Origin: Flavobacterium psychrophilum DSM 3660 = ATCC 49418
Lineage (GTDB): Bacteria; Bacteroidota; Bacteroidia; Flavobacteriales; Flavobacteriaceae
Direction of reading: 5' to 3'
Length of the DNA: 58,273 nt
Assembly: GCF_002217405.1 (NCBI RefSeq)
Contig: NZ_MUHE01000009.1
Span: forward strand, 1 to 58,273
Translations under genes and position numbers: made by a program
Notes under the pieces: generated by a model
What the model saw: the letters and a program-made list of their open reading frames with translations, nothing else
Told to the model about the DNA's origin: nothing
Database searches by the model: none
Shown here: positions 33,896-43,471 of the stretch, piece after piece
How positions within the stretch are numbered: position 1 is the first letter of the stretch
Layout: the number at the start of each line of letters is the position of its first letter

Positions 33896-35257
33896 TTACC
33901 CAAACAATTCACTTACAATATCTTCAATTTTTGCCACTAATTGTATTTTGATTCCAGTGTTTTTTAATGAAATTTTATTGTATTTAGATACGTAAATGGT
34001 CGAAAAACCTAATTTTTCTGCTTCTTGAATGCGTTGGTCGACGCGATTTACCGGACGAATTTCGCCCGAAAGTCCTACTTCGCCTGCAAAACAAAAATCT
34101 TTATTAATAGGAATATCTTCGTTAGATGATAATATAGCAGCAACCACAGCTAAATCTATCGCAGGATCATCTACCGAAATTCCGCCAGTAATATTTAGGA
34201 AAACATCTTTAGCTCCCAAACGAAATCCAGCTCTTTTTTCGAGAACAGCGAGAATCATATTGAGTCGTTTGGCATTGTAGCCTGTGGTGCTTCGTTGCGG
34301 TGTTCCGTAAACAGCGGTAGATACTAATGCTTGAATTTCTATCATCAGTGGCCGCATTCCCTCTAGCGTTGAAGCAATTGCTGTTCCGGATAATTCTTCG
34401 TTTTTGTGCGATATCAATATTTCTGATGGATTAGAAACTTCTCGCAATCCGGAACCTTGCATTTCGTAAATACCGAGTTCGGCTGTAGAGCCAAAACGAT
34501 TTTTTAAGGAACGAAGAATCCGATACACGTGGTTTCTATCTCCTTCAAATTGTAAAACAGTATCCACCATGTGTTCCAAAATTTTAGGTCCAGCAATGCT
34601 TCCGTCTTTGGTAATATGACCAATTAGGATAACGGGAACATTGGTTTCTTTGGCAAATTTTATGAGTTCGGCAGTGGTTTCTCGAATTTGAGAAATACTT
34701 CCAGGCGAAGACTCGATATAATCTGTATGCAATGTTTGAATCGAATCTATAATGACAATTTCAGGTTCTATTTCCTGAATTTGTCGAAATATATTTTGAG
34801 TTTTGGTTTCTGTTAATATGTAACAATTGTCGCCGTTTGTGGTAATTCTTTCGGCACGCATTTTTATTTGCTTCTGACTTTCTTCGCCTGAAACATATAA
34901 GGTTTTGTAGGGTAATTTTAACGAAATTTGAAGTAAAAGCGTACTTTTTCCAATGCCGGGTTCTCCTCCTAAGAGTATTAATGATCCAGGAACTATGCCA
35001 CCACCAAGTACTCGATTTAGTTCGCCATCGCAAGTGTTCATTCGGATTTCTTGTGTGCTGTCTATTTCTTTTACTAAAAGTGGTTTAGAAGCTTTTTTTA
35101 CTTCCGATGTTTCGGCTTTCCAAGCTACTTTTTCTTCTTTTTGAATAATTTCTTCAACAATGGTGTTCCATTCTTTGCAAGCGTTGCATTGTCCTTGCCA
35201 TTTAGAGTATTGTGAGCCGCAACTTTGGCAAAAAAAAGATGTTTTTACTTTGGCCAT
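33896..35257 (-). CDS. radA: DNA repair protein RadA
   Basis: A 453-residue RecA-like protein. The N-terminal C4 zinc finger reads CQSCGSQYSKWQGQCNAC; the Walker A motif is GGEPGIGKST; the RadA-specific KNRFGS motif follows; the C-terminal Lon-like domain includes ISVDDPAIDLAVVAAI. RadA drives branch migration in recombination repair. It starts 2 nt after the esterase-like gene and closes the panC-panD-flippase-esterase-radA run. All motifs are intact. Confidence 0.96.
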   Translation of the reverse strand: MAKVKTSFFCQSCGSQYSKWQGQCNACKEWNTIVEEIIQKEEKVAWKAETSEVKKASKPLLVKEIDSTQEIRMNTCDGELNRVLGGGIVPGSLILLGGEPGIGKSTLLLQISLKLPYKTLYVSGEESQKQIKMRAERITTNGDNCYILTETKTQNIFRQIQEIEPEIVIIDSIQTLHTDYIESSPGSISQIRETTAELIKFAKETNVPVILIGHITKDGSIAGPKILEHMVDTVLQFEGDRNHVYRILRSLKNRFGSTAELGIYEMQGSGLREVSNPSEILISHKNEELSGTAIASTLEGMRPLMIEIQALVSTAVYGTPQRSTTGYNAKRLNMILAVLEKRAGFRLGAKDVFLNITGGISVDDPAIDLAVVAAILSSNEDIPINKDFCFAGEVGLSGEIRPVNRVDQRIQEAEKLGFSTIYVSKYNKISLKNTGIKIQLVAKIEDIVSELFG

Positions 35258-35259
35258 TG

Positions 35260-36540
35260 TTATGGTTTTTTCTCTTCGGTTGGTGTTTCCGCAGGTTTTT
35301 CCGTTGGAGGTATATCTGTTGTTGGAGTGTCGCTTGCAGGAACCTCTTCGATGATTTCTTTTGCTTTGCCGCCTTTTAAACCTTTTGCTTTTACGGGAAT
35401 TAATTTTTTTAAATCTTCCGCTTTATTCATCATCATTTCTTTTGTTAGTTCACGAATTTCTTCTTTCATGAAGGCATTTTGATAGAATTTTACAGCTTTT
35501 TTTATGTCGTTTGTTTTTTCGTAAAACATCGCCATGTGGTAATCATATAACATACTTTTTTCGTACTGCTGACCAGAAATTTGCGCCAACTCTTCATATC
35601 CTTTAAAGTCGCCAGTTTTTAAAATAGCAGCTTCGATGGCTTTAAAATCGCTTAATCTGACATTCATTTTTATGCCCAATGATTTTTGGATGGTTTCGTA
35701 TTTGTCTGTAAGATATTTTGCATGACTATCTGGTAAGACTGCTATTTTTTCTTGATATTCTAAGGAAGAAATAGGTCTGTATATAGAAAAAATTTGGTAT
35801 AAAGCGTTTGGAATTCCGTTTAAAACCAACGAATAATGTGAAGCGTTTTTGAAATCATCAAATTTGTAATTTAGTGATGAATTTTTTATTGCTGTAATAT
35901 TTTTATCTAATGCTTTTATTTGATTTTGAAATTTTTTTAGATCACCATCAGCAGTTGCTTGGTAATAAAATAAAGGTTCTTTTGTAGCGGCTAATCTTTG
36001 AGGAATTCTTTCTGTCATTCCTTTGGCCAGTTCTGGGCTTAAAGAAATATAAGCATTAAATTGTGGAATCTCTTTGTATAAAAAAGAGTTTAGTAATCCT
36101 GCGGTAGCGTCTAGTCCTGCAATGATTTTGAAGGGTGCGATTCGGTATTTTTTTTCAAGGCTAGGGATTAATTCGGCAGCAATAAATTCAAAAAAAGCAC
36201 CTCCTTTTGCAGAGGGCAAACCAGTTGCGGGGTCAAATTCAGAATCGTCGTAACGTTCTTCTTTTTTGTTTTGGTTTATTCCTACTAGGATAACTTCAGG
36301 AATATCGTCCCAATAGTTTGCAAAAGCAAGATTTCCTTCGAAAGGCGCAAATAGGTATTCGCCATCTAGGACTAAAATTAAGGGGTATTTTTTTTCTGTT
36401 TTGTTGTTGTATGAAGCGGGTAGTTTTATAGTTATTTCTCTATCGGCTTCTAATTTTGTTGAATGTATTGTTTGGATAGTGGTTTGGGAAAAGAGCGCTA
36501 TCGAAAAAAAAAGTGTTATTATTAGGAGTGTGTTTTTCAT
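35260..36540 (-). CDS. exported esterase-fold protein lacking the Ser nucleophile
   Basis: Using the ATG at 36540, whose product begins with a clean signal peptide (MKNTLLIITLFFSIALFSQ), the protein has 426 residues. Residues 20-270 follow the EsterD/IroE-type alpha/beta hydrolase plan: YPLILVLDGEYLF, then FFEFIAAELIPSLEKKYRIA. The expected nucleophile elbow G-x-S-x-G-G reads GLDATAG, with Asp144 in place of Ser. A His remains in NASHYSLVLNG. The last 100 residues carry a helical TPR-like part and a Pro/Thr/Glu-rich tail. It may be a binding protein, not an esterase. It ends 2 nt before radA. Confidence 0.75.
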   Translation of the reverse strand: MKNTLLIITLFFSIALFSQTTIQTIHSTKLEADREITIKLPASYNNKTEKKYPLILVLDGEYLFAPFEGNLAFANYWDDIPEVILVGINQNKKEERYDDSEFDPATGLPSAKGGAFFEFIAAELIPSLEKKYRIAPFKIIAGLDATAGLLNSFLYKEIPQFNAYISLSPELAKGMTERIPQRLAATKEPLFYYQATADGDLKKFQNQIKALDKNITAIKNSSLNYKFDDFKNASHYSLVLNGIPNALYQIFSIYRPISSLEYQEKIAVLPDSHAKYLTDKYETIQKSLGIKMNVRLSDFKAIEAAILKTGDFKGYEELAQISGQQYEKSMLYDYHMAMFYEKTNDIKKAVKFYQNAFMKEEIRELTKEMMMNKAEDLKKLIPVKAKGLKGGKAKEIIEEVPASDTPTTDIPPTEKPAETPTEEKKP

Positions 36541-36587
36541 GATAAAAAAAAATATAAGTGGGTGTTTTTGGAGTAGCAATATAATAA

Positions 36588-37547
36588 TTATTTTCTATTT
36601 AAAATAGGAAGAAATAAAAATGACAAACCTCCTAAAACAATCATTAAAATGGTTTGTGATGCCCAAGTTAACCATCCAAAAGCAGTTCCCGCAGTGTCTG
36701 GAACGCCATAAAGCATAAAAATTTCGGCGATTAATAACGGATATACTCCAAAACCGCTATTTGTAAAACCTACGGCTAAGGTTCCGAAAACAAAGGCTAT
36801 AATTACGGCACCAAAACTAATGTTACTGGTTTCTTTGAGTGCGAAAATGGTAACATAAAACATTAAAATATAAGTAAACCAAATAAAGAATGAGTGAAAT
36901 AAAAATTTCCATTTTTGTTCCATTTTTAGTATGCTACTCATGCCTTCTATTAGTCCAGAAAGTTTTTCTTTAATAGCAGACACTATTTTCCAGTTAGAGT
37001 ATATCCAAAGAAGAAGAAGCAAGACAAACCCTACAAACCCTATCGAGGCTAATATGATTAAATTTTCGACAGGGATTTTAGTTAAAACGTAGTTTTTAAG
37101 AACATTAAATTGAAATAATAATGAAGCAAAAACAAATAGTAAAAAAATGAGTGTGTCTACCACTCTTTCTGCAACAATGGTTCCGAATGCTTTATCGAAA
37201 GGCATGTTTTCATAATTTTTAAGTACCAAAGCTCTAGAAAACTCACCAGATCTAGGTATTGTTAGGTTCATGAAATACCCAACACAAACAGCCATTAAAT
37301 TATTATAAAAATGTGTCTGATACCCTAAATGTTGTATGGCGTATTTCCAGCGGTAGGCTCTTGATATGAAACCAAAAAGTGCAATAACTAAAGACAAATA
37401 GATGTAAAAATAATTAGCGTTTTTAAAATAGCCTTTTATTTCATGTATTTGTTCTGTAGTAAATTCGTTATATTTATAGTATATAAGATATATTCCTAAA
37501 ATAAGAGGTAGTCCTATAGAGAGCCATTTACCAATTTTTTTTTTCAA
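36588..37547 (-). CDS. LPG-synthase-TM / flippase-like membrane protein
   Basis: A 319-residue integral membrane protein with about eight helices, matching the lysylphosphatidylglycerol-synthase membrane domain family (UPF0104): RAYRWKYAIQHLG near the N-terminus, then NLTIPRSGEFSRALVLKNYE with the conserved R-x-GE-x-x-R pattern, and GFTNSGFGVYPLL late. Members flip or bind lipids; the substrate here is unknown. There is no aminoacyl-transferase domain. It begins 4 nt after panD, so it is part of the pan operon. Confidence 0.85.
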   Translation of the reverse strand: MKKKIGKWLSIGLPLILGIYLIYYKYNEFTTEQIHEIKGYFKNANYFYIYLSLVIALFGFISRAYRWKYAIQHLGYQTHFYNNLMAVCVGYFMNLTIPRSGEFSRALVLKNYENMPFDKAFGTIVAERVVDTLIFLLFVFASLLFQFNVLKNYVLTKIPVENLIILASIGFVGFVLLLLLWIYSNWKIVSAIKEKLSGLIEGMSSILKMEQKWKFLFHSFFIWFTYILMFYVTIFALKETSNISFGAVIIAFVFGTLAVGFTNSGFGVYPLLIAEIFMLYGVPDTAGTAFGWLTWASQTILMIVLGGLSFLFLPILNRK

Positions 37548-37551
37548 AATA

Positions 37552-37902
37552 TTATTTCAATGAATTATCTTTTTCATTAGGAAAAACCAACCATGGCTTG
37601 AAGGTTTTTGCTTTTTCAAAATCCATGCGAGCGTAAGACATAATGATAATTATATCTCCTTTATGAACCTTGCGAGCTGCGGGGCCATTTAGGGTAATTT
37701 CGCCTGAATTTTTTGCGCCTTTTATGGCGTAAGTTTCAAAACGTTCTCCGTTATTGATATTTACAATGTTTACTTTTTCGCCTTCAATAATGTTAGACGC
37801 TTCGAGTAAAACTTCGTCTATGGTAATGCTTCCGATATAGTTTAAATCGGCGCCTGTTACTGTTACTCGGTGTATTTTAGATTTTACAACTTCAATTTGC
37901 AT
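37552..37902 (-). CDS. panD: aspartate 1-decarboxylase
   Basis: A 116-residue pro-enzyme that cleaves itself at Gly23-Ser24 (NYIGSITID) to create the pyruvoyl group. It makes beta-alanine from L-aspartate for pantothenate. K9-x-H10 in KIHRVT and the [13 protein letters not shown] segment (with the conserved N and Y/A region) are typical. It lies 13 nt after panC, which uses its product. Confidence 0.95.
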   Translation of the reverse strand: MQIEVVKSKIHRVTVTGADLNYIGSITIDEVLLEASNIIEGEKVNIVNINNGERFETYAIKGAKNSGEITLNGPAARKVHKGDIIIIMSYARMDFEKAKTFKPWLVFPNEKDNSLK

Positions 37903-37915
37903 GGTACAAAGGTAA

Positions 37916-38764
37916 TTATTTTAATGAAATGTTATCAATCAATTTTATATTGTTCACAAAAACTGCAATAAAAGCACGATATTTTTTATTTTTATTTTTT
38001 CGTTTGCAGGTAAGAAGGGTTTGCTCGTCGGTAATTTCAAAATATTCTAACTCGAACATCGATTGGTTTTCGAATGTTTTTGTGACCCATTTTGTAACTT
38101 CATTAGCACTTTTCGTGCCAAAAAGTTTTTTGGCTTCTGCTAAAGTGTTGTAAATCATGGCTGCTTTTGTTCTTTCATCTGCCGTAAGGCGTTCGTTTCT
38201 AGAACTCATGGCTAGTTGGTTTGCTTCACGTAAAATTTTGCAGCCCACAATTTTTGTGTTTATTTTGTTTTTTTGCACTAGTTTTCGAACAATAGCCAAT
38301 TGCTGAAAATCTTTTTCGCCAAAATAAGCGTGGGTGGGATTTACAATTTCGAACAGTTTTTTTACAATTGTTCCCACTCCGTCAAAATGTCCTGGTCTGT
38401 GTTTGCCCTCCATTTGCAATTCTAAACCGTCATAATCGAAAGATTTTGAAGCTGTTTTTCCTTCGTAAATATCTTCGACAGTGGGAGCGTAAATTATGAT
38501 TTTATGATTTAATAATTTTATTTTTTCAACATCACTTTCTAACGTTCTGGGGTATTTTTTTAGGTCTTCGGGGTTGTTAAATTGGGTTGGATTCACGAAA
38601 ATGCTAACCACAGTATGGTCGTTATTTTGTAGCGATTCTTTCATTAGCGATAAGTGTCCTTGGTGCAATGCGCCCATGGTAGGAACAAATCCTATCGTTT
38701 TTTGGTCTTGTAAAAACGGTTTCAAATAAGTTTTTACATCTGTTTGTTTTTCAAAAATTATCAT
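37916..38764 (-). CDS. panC: pantoate--beta-alanine ligase
   Basis: A 282-residue cytoplasmic ligase that joins pantoate and beta-alanine using ATP. The nucleotidylyltransferase signature [10 protein letters not shown] has HxGH at 34-37; [21 protein letters not shown] and MSSRN complete the ATP and pantoate sites. It is the first gene of the minus-strand run ending in radA. The divergent GlgA-like gene starts 108 nt away with an overlapping regulatory region. Confidence 0.96.
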   Translation of the reverse strand: MIIFEKQTDVKTYLKPFLQDQKTIGFVPTMGALHQGHLSLMKESLQNNDHTVVSIFVNPTQFNNPEDLKKYPRTLESDVEKIKLLNHKIIIYAPTVEDIYEGKTASKSFDYDGLELQMEGKHRPGHFDGVGTIVKKLFEIVNPTHAYFGEKDFQQLAIVRKLVQKNKINTKIVGCKILREANQLAMSSRNERLTADERTKAAMIYNTLAEAKKLFGTKSANEVTKWVTKTFENQSMFELEYFEITDEQTLLTCKRKNKNKKYRAFIAVFVNNIKLIDNISLK

Positions 38765-38787
38765 GTATGAAACATTAAAATTCTGTG

Positions 38788-38834
38788 CAAACTTACTATT
38801 TTAGTCAATATCAACATAAATTTTTGTAAATTTG
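38788..38834. promoter_or_regulatory. divergent promoters, panC (-) and GlgA-like gene (+)
   Basis: On the minus strand TTG (38814-38812) and TAAGTTTG (38795-38788) face panC. On the plus strand TAAATTTG (38827-38834) faces the GlgA-like gene, with only a weak match for its -33 box. The two regions overlap, so the promoters may affect each other. Confidence 0.6.
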
Positions 38835-38872
38835 CGGGTGATTTGTGTCCCATAAACAAAACAAAACAAAAA

Positions 38873-39682
38873 ATGGAGGATAAAAGAATTTTATATGTAT
38901 CATCAGAAGTAGTGCCTTATCTTGCTGAAAATGAGGTGTCTTTGATGTCGTACGATGTGCCAAAAATGATTAATGATCAAGGAGGGCAAATAAGAATTTT
39001 TATGCCTCGTTATGGTAATATAAATGAAAGAAGGCATCAATTACACGAAGTTATTCGCCTTTCGGGGATGAATCTCGTTGTAAATGATGTAGATATGCCG
39101 CTAATTATTAAAGTAGCGTCGATACCAAAAGAACGTATTCAGGTTTATTTTATAGATAATGATGAATATTTTAAACGCAAAGCTACTTTTGCTGATGAGG
39201 AGGGTGTGATGTTTCCAGACAATGACGAACGTGCTATCTTCTTTGCAAAAGGAGTTGTAGAAACCGTGAAGAAGCTAAACTGGGTTCCCGATATTATACA
39301 TGTGCAAGGTTGGATGGCGGCAATGCTACCCATATATATGAAGCATTATTATAAAGATGAAGCTTTGTTTGCCGATACTAAAATTGTAACCTCAGTGTTT
39401 AACCAGTCTTTCGATGGGAGTTTAGATCCTCAAATGGGTAAAAAAGTACAGTTTGACGGAATTCCCCAAAGTGTTATTGCGGAACTTGATAATCCTACTT
39501 TCGAAAACATTATGATGGCATCTATAAATCATTCTGATGGAGTTGTAATTGCCTCAGATAGTATTTCTTCAAATTTAACAAAATTTATAGAAGCTTCAAA
39601 AAAACCTTTTTTACCTTTCGCCCACAAAGATACGTTTTCGGAAGCGTACACAGAGTTTTACAAAAATCAAATATTAGGTTAA
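38873..39682 (+). CDS. GlgA-like GT5 half-protein, probably not a glycogen synthase
   Basis: With the ATG at 38873 (an upstream TTG at 38843 is unlikely) the protein has 269 residues. The Rossmann half of the GT5 family is recognisable (RILYVSSEVVPYL, IFMPRYGNINER, WVPDIIHVQGWMAAMLP), but where glycogen synthases have the ADP-glucose motif KxGGL it reads LAENEVSLM (residues 17-25), and the whole C-terminal half is absent. It is conserved beside panC and glmS in this group, so it is unlikely to be recent decay. The one-base overlap with the DUF4270 gene implies an operon. The real function is unknown. Confidence 0.85.
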   Translation: MEDKRILYVSSEVVPYLAENEVSLMSYDVPKMINDQGGQIRIFMPRYGNINERRHQLHEVIRLSGMNLVVNDVDMPLIIKVASIPKERIQVYFIDNDEYFKRKATFADEEGVMFPDNDERAIFFAKGVVETVKKLNWVPDIIHVQGWMAAMLPIYMKHYYKDEALFADTKIVTSVFNQSFDGSLDPQMGKKVQFDGIPQSVIAELDNPTFENIMMASINHSDGVVIASDSISSNLTKFIEASKKPFLPFAHKDTFSEAYTEFYKNQILG

Positions 39683-41346
39683 TGATGAATACCATTTTTT
39701 TAAGAAAACTAACCATTGTTTTAGTTGCTGTATTTTTTGCCTCGTGCGATAAAGATTTTAATACATTAGGCTCAGATATTGTAGGCTCAGATGATTTTAC
39801 TGCTACTCCAGAACTCTTTCCTGTAAAAGCATATAATCAGAAATTGCCAGCAGTACAAACAAATAACCTGCCTGTTAACCAGTTGGGGGTTATGTGTAAT
39901 AGTGTTTTAGGAACAACAAAATCAAATTTTGTGACGCAATTGTCGCTGGCTATAGAGAAACCAACATTTAAATCAAATATAACAATAGATAGCGTAGTGC
40001 TAACGGTTCCTTATTATAGTACAAAAACTCTTGTAGATGCTAACGGTGTAGGAACCTATACTTTAAACTCTATTTATACAACCAATACCGCAGGTACTTA
40101 TGATCCAATTGATTTGAAAGTATTTCGTAATGGTGTTTCCTTAAGGGATTCCGACCCATCTGGGGTAGCACATAAATATTATTCTGACCAAGACGCTAAT
40201 TTTAGCGCATTTGTAGTAGGTTCTAAACTAAATACTAGCACTAATGTTAAAGAAAACACTGCTTTTGTTCCTGATACTAGAGAGTATAAAAAGTATAAAG
40301 TAGTTAATAATAGTGTTACAACAGATGTTGAGTCTCATAATTCGCCAAGAATGCGTTTGCACCTAGATACGGATTATTTTAAAGAAAATATTATAAAAGC
40401 TTCGGCCGCTAATTTAGACAATAACAATGCTTTTAGTTCTTATTTTAAAGGATTGTATTTTCAAGTTAGCGAATCAGTTATTGGTAAAGGAACCTCGATG
40501 GCGTTAGATTTTGCTAAAGGAGATGTTACTATTTATTATAAACAAGACGTGATAGATGTGCCAGGGTCAGTTACACCAAGTATCAACAGAGAAATGGCTA
40601 GTTTAACCCTAAATATGACTGCAAATACGGTAAATTTATTTAACAACGCATACAGCTCAGGGTACACAAATGCTGTATCAACAACTTCAACAGATGCTGA
40701 TGTAGCTGGAAATGGCGCTAAAAATTTATACCTAAAAGGAGGTCAAGGTTCTATCGCCTTTATAGAATTGTTTCCAGGCGTTGCTGGAGAAACGAAATTA
40801 ACAGAATTGAAAAATAAAAAAGTATTGGTAAATGAAGCAAGTTTAACCTTTACTGTAAACAAAACAAATATGCTTAGTAGTTACAATAAACCAAAGCGTA
40901 TTTATATTTTTGATGCAGACAATAATATACCGCTTTATGATTATTATTTAGATAACTCTGAAAATTTAACAGATATTACTTTAAACAAAATCCTGCACGG
41001 TGGGATTATTAGAGAAGCTACCGTTAGTACCACAGATGATACTTATAAAATTAGAATAACAGAACATGTTAACAGAATACTAAGAGGAGTAACAGGTTCT
41101 AAAAATGTAAGACTAGGTGTTGCAATTACAGAAAATATTGGTTTAAATAGTTTGGGGTATCTAAATCCATCACAAGTTCCTGCACATAGTTCTGACGATG
41201 CAACTAAAATAATAGATAAATCTCCAGTTTCATCTACAATAAGTCCCCTAGGAACTGTTTTATACGGCAGTAACTATCTTCCTACCGATGGAGCAGATTA
41301 TGAGAAAAGAATAAAATTTGAAATTTATTATACAAAACCTAATTAA
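39682..41346 (+). CDS. DUF4270 lipoprotein
   Basis: A 554-residue lipoprotein (signal ending VFFASC). The mature protein is long and beta-rich, with the opening DFNTLGSDIVGSDDF and repeated IDSVVLTVPYY-type strands seen in DUF4270 proteins, a Bacteroidota-specific family of unknown role. It is probably on the outer membrane. It is coupled to the GlgA-like gene by a TAATG overlap and lies 6 nt before glmS, an arrangement typical of Flavobacteria. No catalytic motif is seen. Confidence 0.85.
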   Translation: MMNTIFLRKLTIVLVAVFFASCDKDFNTLGSDIVGSDDFTATPELFPVKAYNQKLPAVQTNNLPVNQLGVMCNSVLGTTKSNFVTQLSLAIEKPTFKSNITIDSVVLTVPYYSTKTLVDANGVGTYTLNSIYTTNTAGTYDPIDLKVFRNGVSLRDSDPSGVAHKYYSDQDANFSAFVVGSKLNTSTNVKENTAFVPDTREYKKYKVVNNSVTTDVESHNSPRMRLHLDTDYFKENIIKASAANLDNNNAFSSYFKGLYFQVSESVIGKGTSMALDFAKGDVTIYYKQDVIDVPGSVTPSINREMASLTLNMTANTVNLFNNAYSSGYTNAVSTTSTDADVAGNGAKNLYLKGGQGSIAFIELFPGVAGETKLTELKNKKVLVNEASLTFTVNKTNMLSSYNKPKRIYIFDADNNIPLYDYYLDNSENLTDITLNKILHGGIIREATVSTTDDTYKIRITEHVNRILRGVTGSKNVRLGVAITENIGLNSLGYLNPSQVPAHSSDDATKIIDKSPVSSTISPLGTVLYGSNYLPTDGADYEKRIKFEIYYTKPN

Positions 41347-41352
41347 TTATTT

Positions 41353-43200
41353 ATGTGTGGAATCGTAGGATATATTGGTCACAGAGAAGCATACCCAATT
41401 ATAATAAAAGGACTAAAACGGCTAGAATATAGAGGTTACGATAGTGCTGGAATTGTACTCTATGACGGTAAAGAGTTAAAATTATCTAAAACCAAAGGAA
41501 AAGTTTCTGATCTTGAAGAAAAGTCATCAAAAGAAATCTCGACTAACGGAGTAATAGGTATGGGGCATACGCGTTGGGCTACACATGGTGTTCCTAACGA
41601 TGTAAACTCACACCCACATTTATCAAATTCAGGTAATTTGGCTATAATACATAACGGTATTATAGAAAATTATGAGCCGTTAAAAAAAGAATTAATCAAT
41701 AGAGGTTATACTTTCAAATCAGATACCGATACCGAAGTACTCGTAAATCTTATTGAAGATGTGCAAAAAACACACAATCTTAAGTTAGGAAAAGCAATTC
41801 AAATAGCTTTAAATCAGGTTGTTGGGGCTTATGCTATTTGTGTCTTCGACAAACAAAAGCCAAACGAAATTGTGGTTGCCCGTTTAGGAAGCCCATTAGC
41901 AATAGGAGTAGGTAACGATGAGTTTTTTATAGCTTCAGACGCAACGCCTTTTATAGAATATACCTCGAATGTAATCTATTTAGAAGACGAAGAAATGGCT
42001 ATCGTTCGTTTGCATAAACCTTTAAAAATTCGTAAAATAAAAGATGACTCTCTTGTAGATCCTTATATTCAAGAGCTTCAAATGAATTTAGAACAAATCG
42101 AAAAAGGAGGCTACGATCATTTTATGATGAAAGAAATCTACGAGCAGCCTAGCGTAATTAAAGATACTTACCGTGGTCGCCTTCATGCCAATGAAGGACT
42201 CATAAAAATGGCAGGAATCGAAGATAATCTAGATAAATTTATCAATGCAAAACGCATTATAATAATTGCTTGCGGAACTTCGTGGCACGCAGGATTAGTT
42301 GCCGAATATATTTTTGAAGAATTTGCTCGTATCTCGGTCGAAGTCGAATATGCCTCAGAATTCAGATACAGAAACCCAATTATAGACAAAGACGACGTTA
42401 TTATTGCCATCTCTCAGTCTGGCGAAACAGCAGATACACTTGCAGCTATAAAATTAGCAAAAGAAAAAGGGGCGTTCGTTTTTGGAGTATGTAACGTTGT
42501 TGGTTCCTCTATTTCTAGAGAAACCCATGCGGGTGCTTATACCCATGCTGGTCCAGAAATTGGAGTAGCTTCTACAAAAGCATTCACTACGCAAATTACA
42601 GTACTAACAATGATTGCCTTGCGTTTAGCGAAAGCCAAAGGAACATTGTCGAAGTCTGACTTTCATAGATATTTGCAAGAATTAGAAATAATCCCCGAAA
42701 AAGTTACCGAAGCGCTTAATACAAACGAAAAAGCCAAAGAAATTGCAGCAGTTTTTAAAGACGCTACAAATTTCCTTTACCTAGGAAGAGGTTATAATTT
42801 TCCAGTTGCGTTAGAAGGAGCGTTAAAATTAAAAGAAATTTCCTACATACACGCAGAAGGTTATCCAGCTGCGGAAATGAAACATGGGCCAATTGCCTTA
42901 ATTGATGAGCATATGCCGGTAGTTGTTATTGCTCCTAAACAAGGGCATTATGACAAAGTGGTGAGTAATATTCAGGAAATTAAATCAAGGAGCGGAAAAA
43001 TTATTGCCATTGTAACAAAAGGCGATACACAAGTTCGCGATTTAGCCGATTATGTTATAGAAATTCCAGATGCTGCCGATGCCATGTCGCCATTATTAAC
43101 TACTATTCCTTTGCAATTATTATCATACCATATTGCAGTTATGCGTAAATGTAATGTAGATCAGCCAAGAAATTTAGCTAAGTCTGTAACTGTAGAATAG
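41353..43200 (+). CDS. glmS: glutamine--fructose-6-phosphate transaminase (isomerising)
   Basis: A 615-residue two-part enzyme making glucosamine-6-phosphate for cell-wall and lipid A precursors. The N-terminal glutaminase uses Cys2 (MCGIVGY) with GHTRWATHG and HNGIIENY; the C-terminal part has two SIS isomerase domains (IIACGTSWHAG, AISQSGETADT, STKAFTTQ) and ends KSVTVE with the usual VE. It has full length. It closes the three-gene operon and is followed by a terminator. Confidence 0.97.
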   Translation: MCGIVGYIGHREAYPIIIKGLKRLEYRGYDSAGIVLYDGKELKLSKTKGKVSDLEEKSSKEISTNGVIGMGHTRWATHGVPNDVNSHPHLSNSGNLAIIHNGIIENYEPLKKELINRGYTFKSDTDTEVLVNLIEDVQKTHNLKLGKAIQIALNQVVGAYAICVFDKQKPNEIVVARLGSPLAIGVGNDEFFIASDATPFIEYTSNVIYLEDEEMAIVRLHKPLKIRKIKDDSLVDPYIQELQMNLEQIEKGGYDHFMMKEIYEQPSVIKDTYRGRLHANEGLIKMAGIEDNLDKFINAKRIIIIACGTSWHAGLVAEYIFEEFARISVEVEYASEFRYRNPIIDKDDVIIAISQSGETADTLAAIKLAKEKGAFVFGVCNVVGSSISRETHAGAYTHAGPEIGVASTKAFTTQITVLTMIALRLAKAKGTLSKSDFHRYLQELEIIPEKVTEALNTNEKAKEIAAVFKDATNFLYLGRGYNFPVALEGALKLKEISYIHAEGYPAAEMKHGPIALIDEHMPVVVIAPKQGHYDKVVSNIQEIKSRSGKIIAIVTKGDTQVRDLADYVIEIPDAADAMSPLLTTIPLQLLSYHIAVMRKCNVDQPRNLAKSVTVE

Positions 43201-43221
43201 TTAAAAAAAAATATTCTTTAT

Positions 43222-43251
43222 AAAAAGTGAGGTTTTGCCTCACTTTTTTTT
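43222..43251 (+). terminator. terminator of glmS
   Basis: An 11-bp stem AAAAAGTGAGG (43222-43232) with CCTCACTTTTT (43238-43248), followed by more T. Confidence 0.9.
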
Positions 43252-43303
43252 ATGCATTTTATTTTTTTAAATTATTTTGAGATAATATGGTTTGTTATGC
43301 GTG

Positions 43304-43343
43304 CATAATAATTATTTCGCATATAAATATTTAAATTATTATG
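43304..43343. promoter_or_regulatory. operator-like inverted repeat upstream of the TonB receptor
   Basis: CATAATAATT (43304-43313) and AATTATTATG (43334-43343) are perfect inverted arms with 20 nt between them, about 130 nt before the receptor start. I see no consensus promoter between them and the gene. Confidence 0.4.
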
Positions 43344-43471
43344 AATGCTAGGTTTAAATTAGCAACTTATTGGTTAAATGTCGAGGTTATTGTCAAATTT
43401 TTGCGAATCTGTTGAATTGATAATAAAAATATTTGTAAATTGGCTTTCTAAACCAATAAAAACAAAAACGA

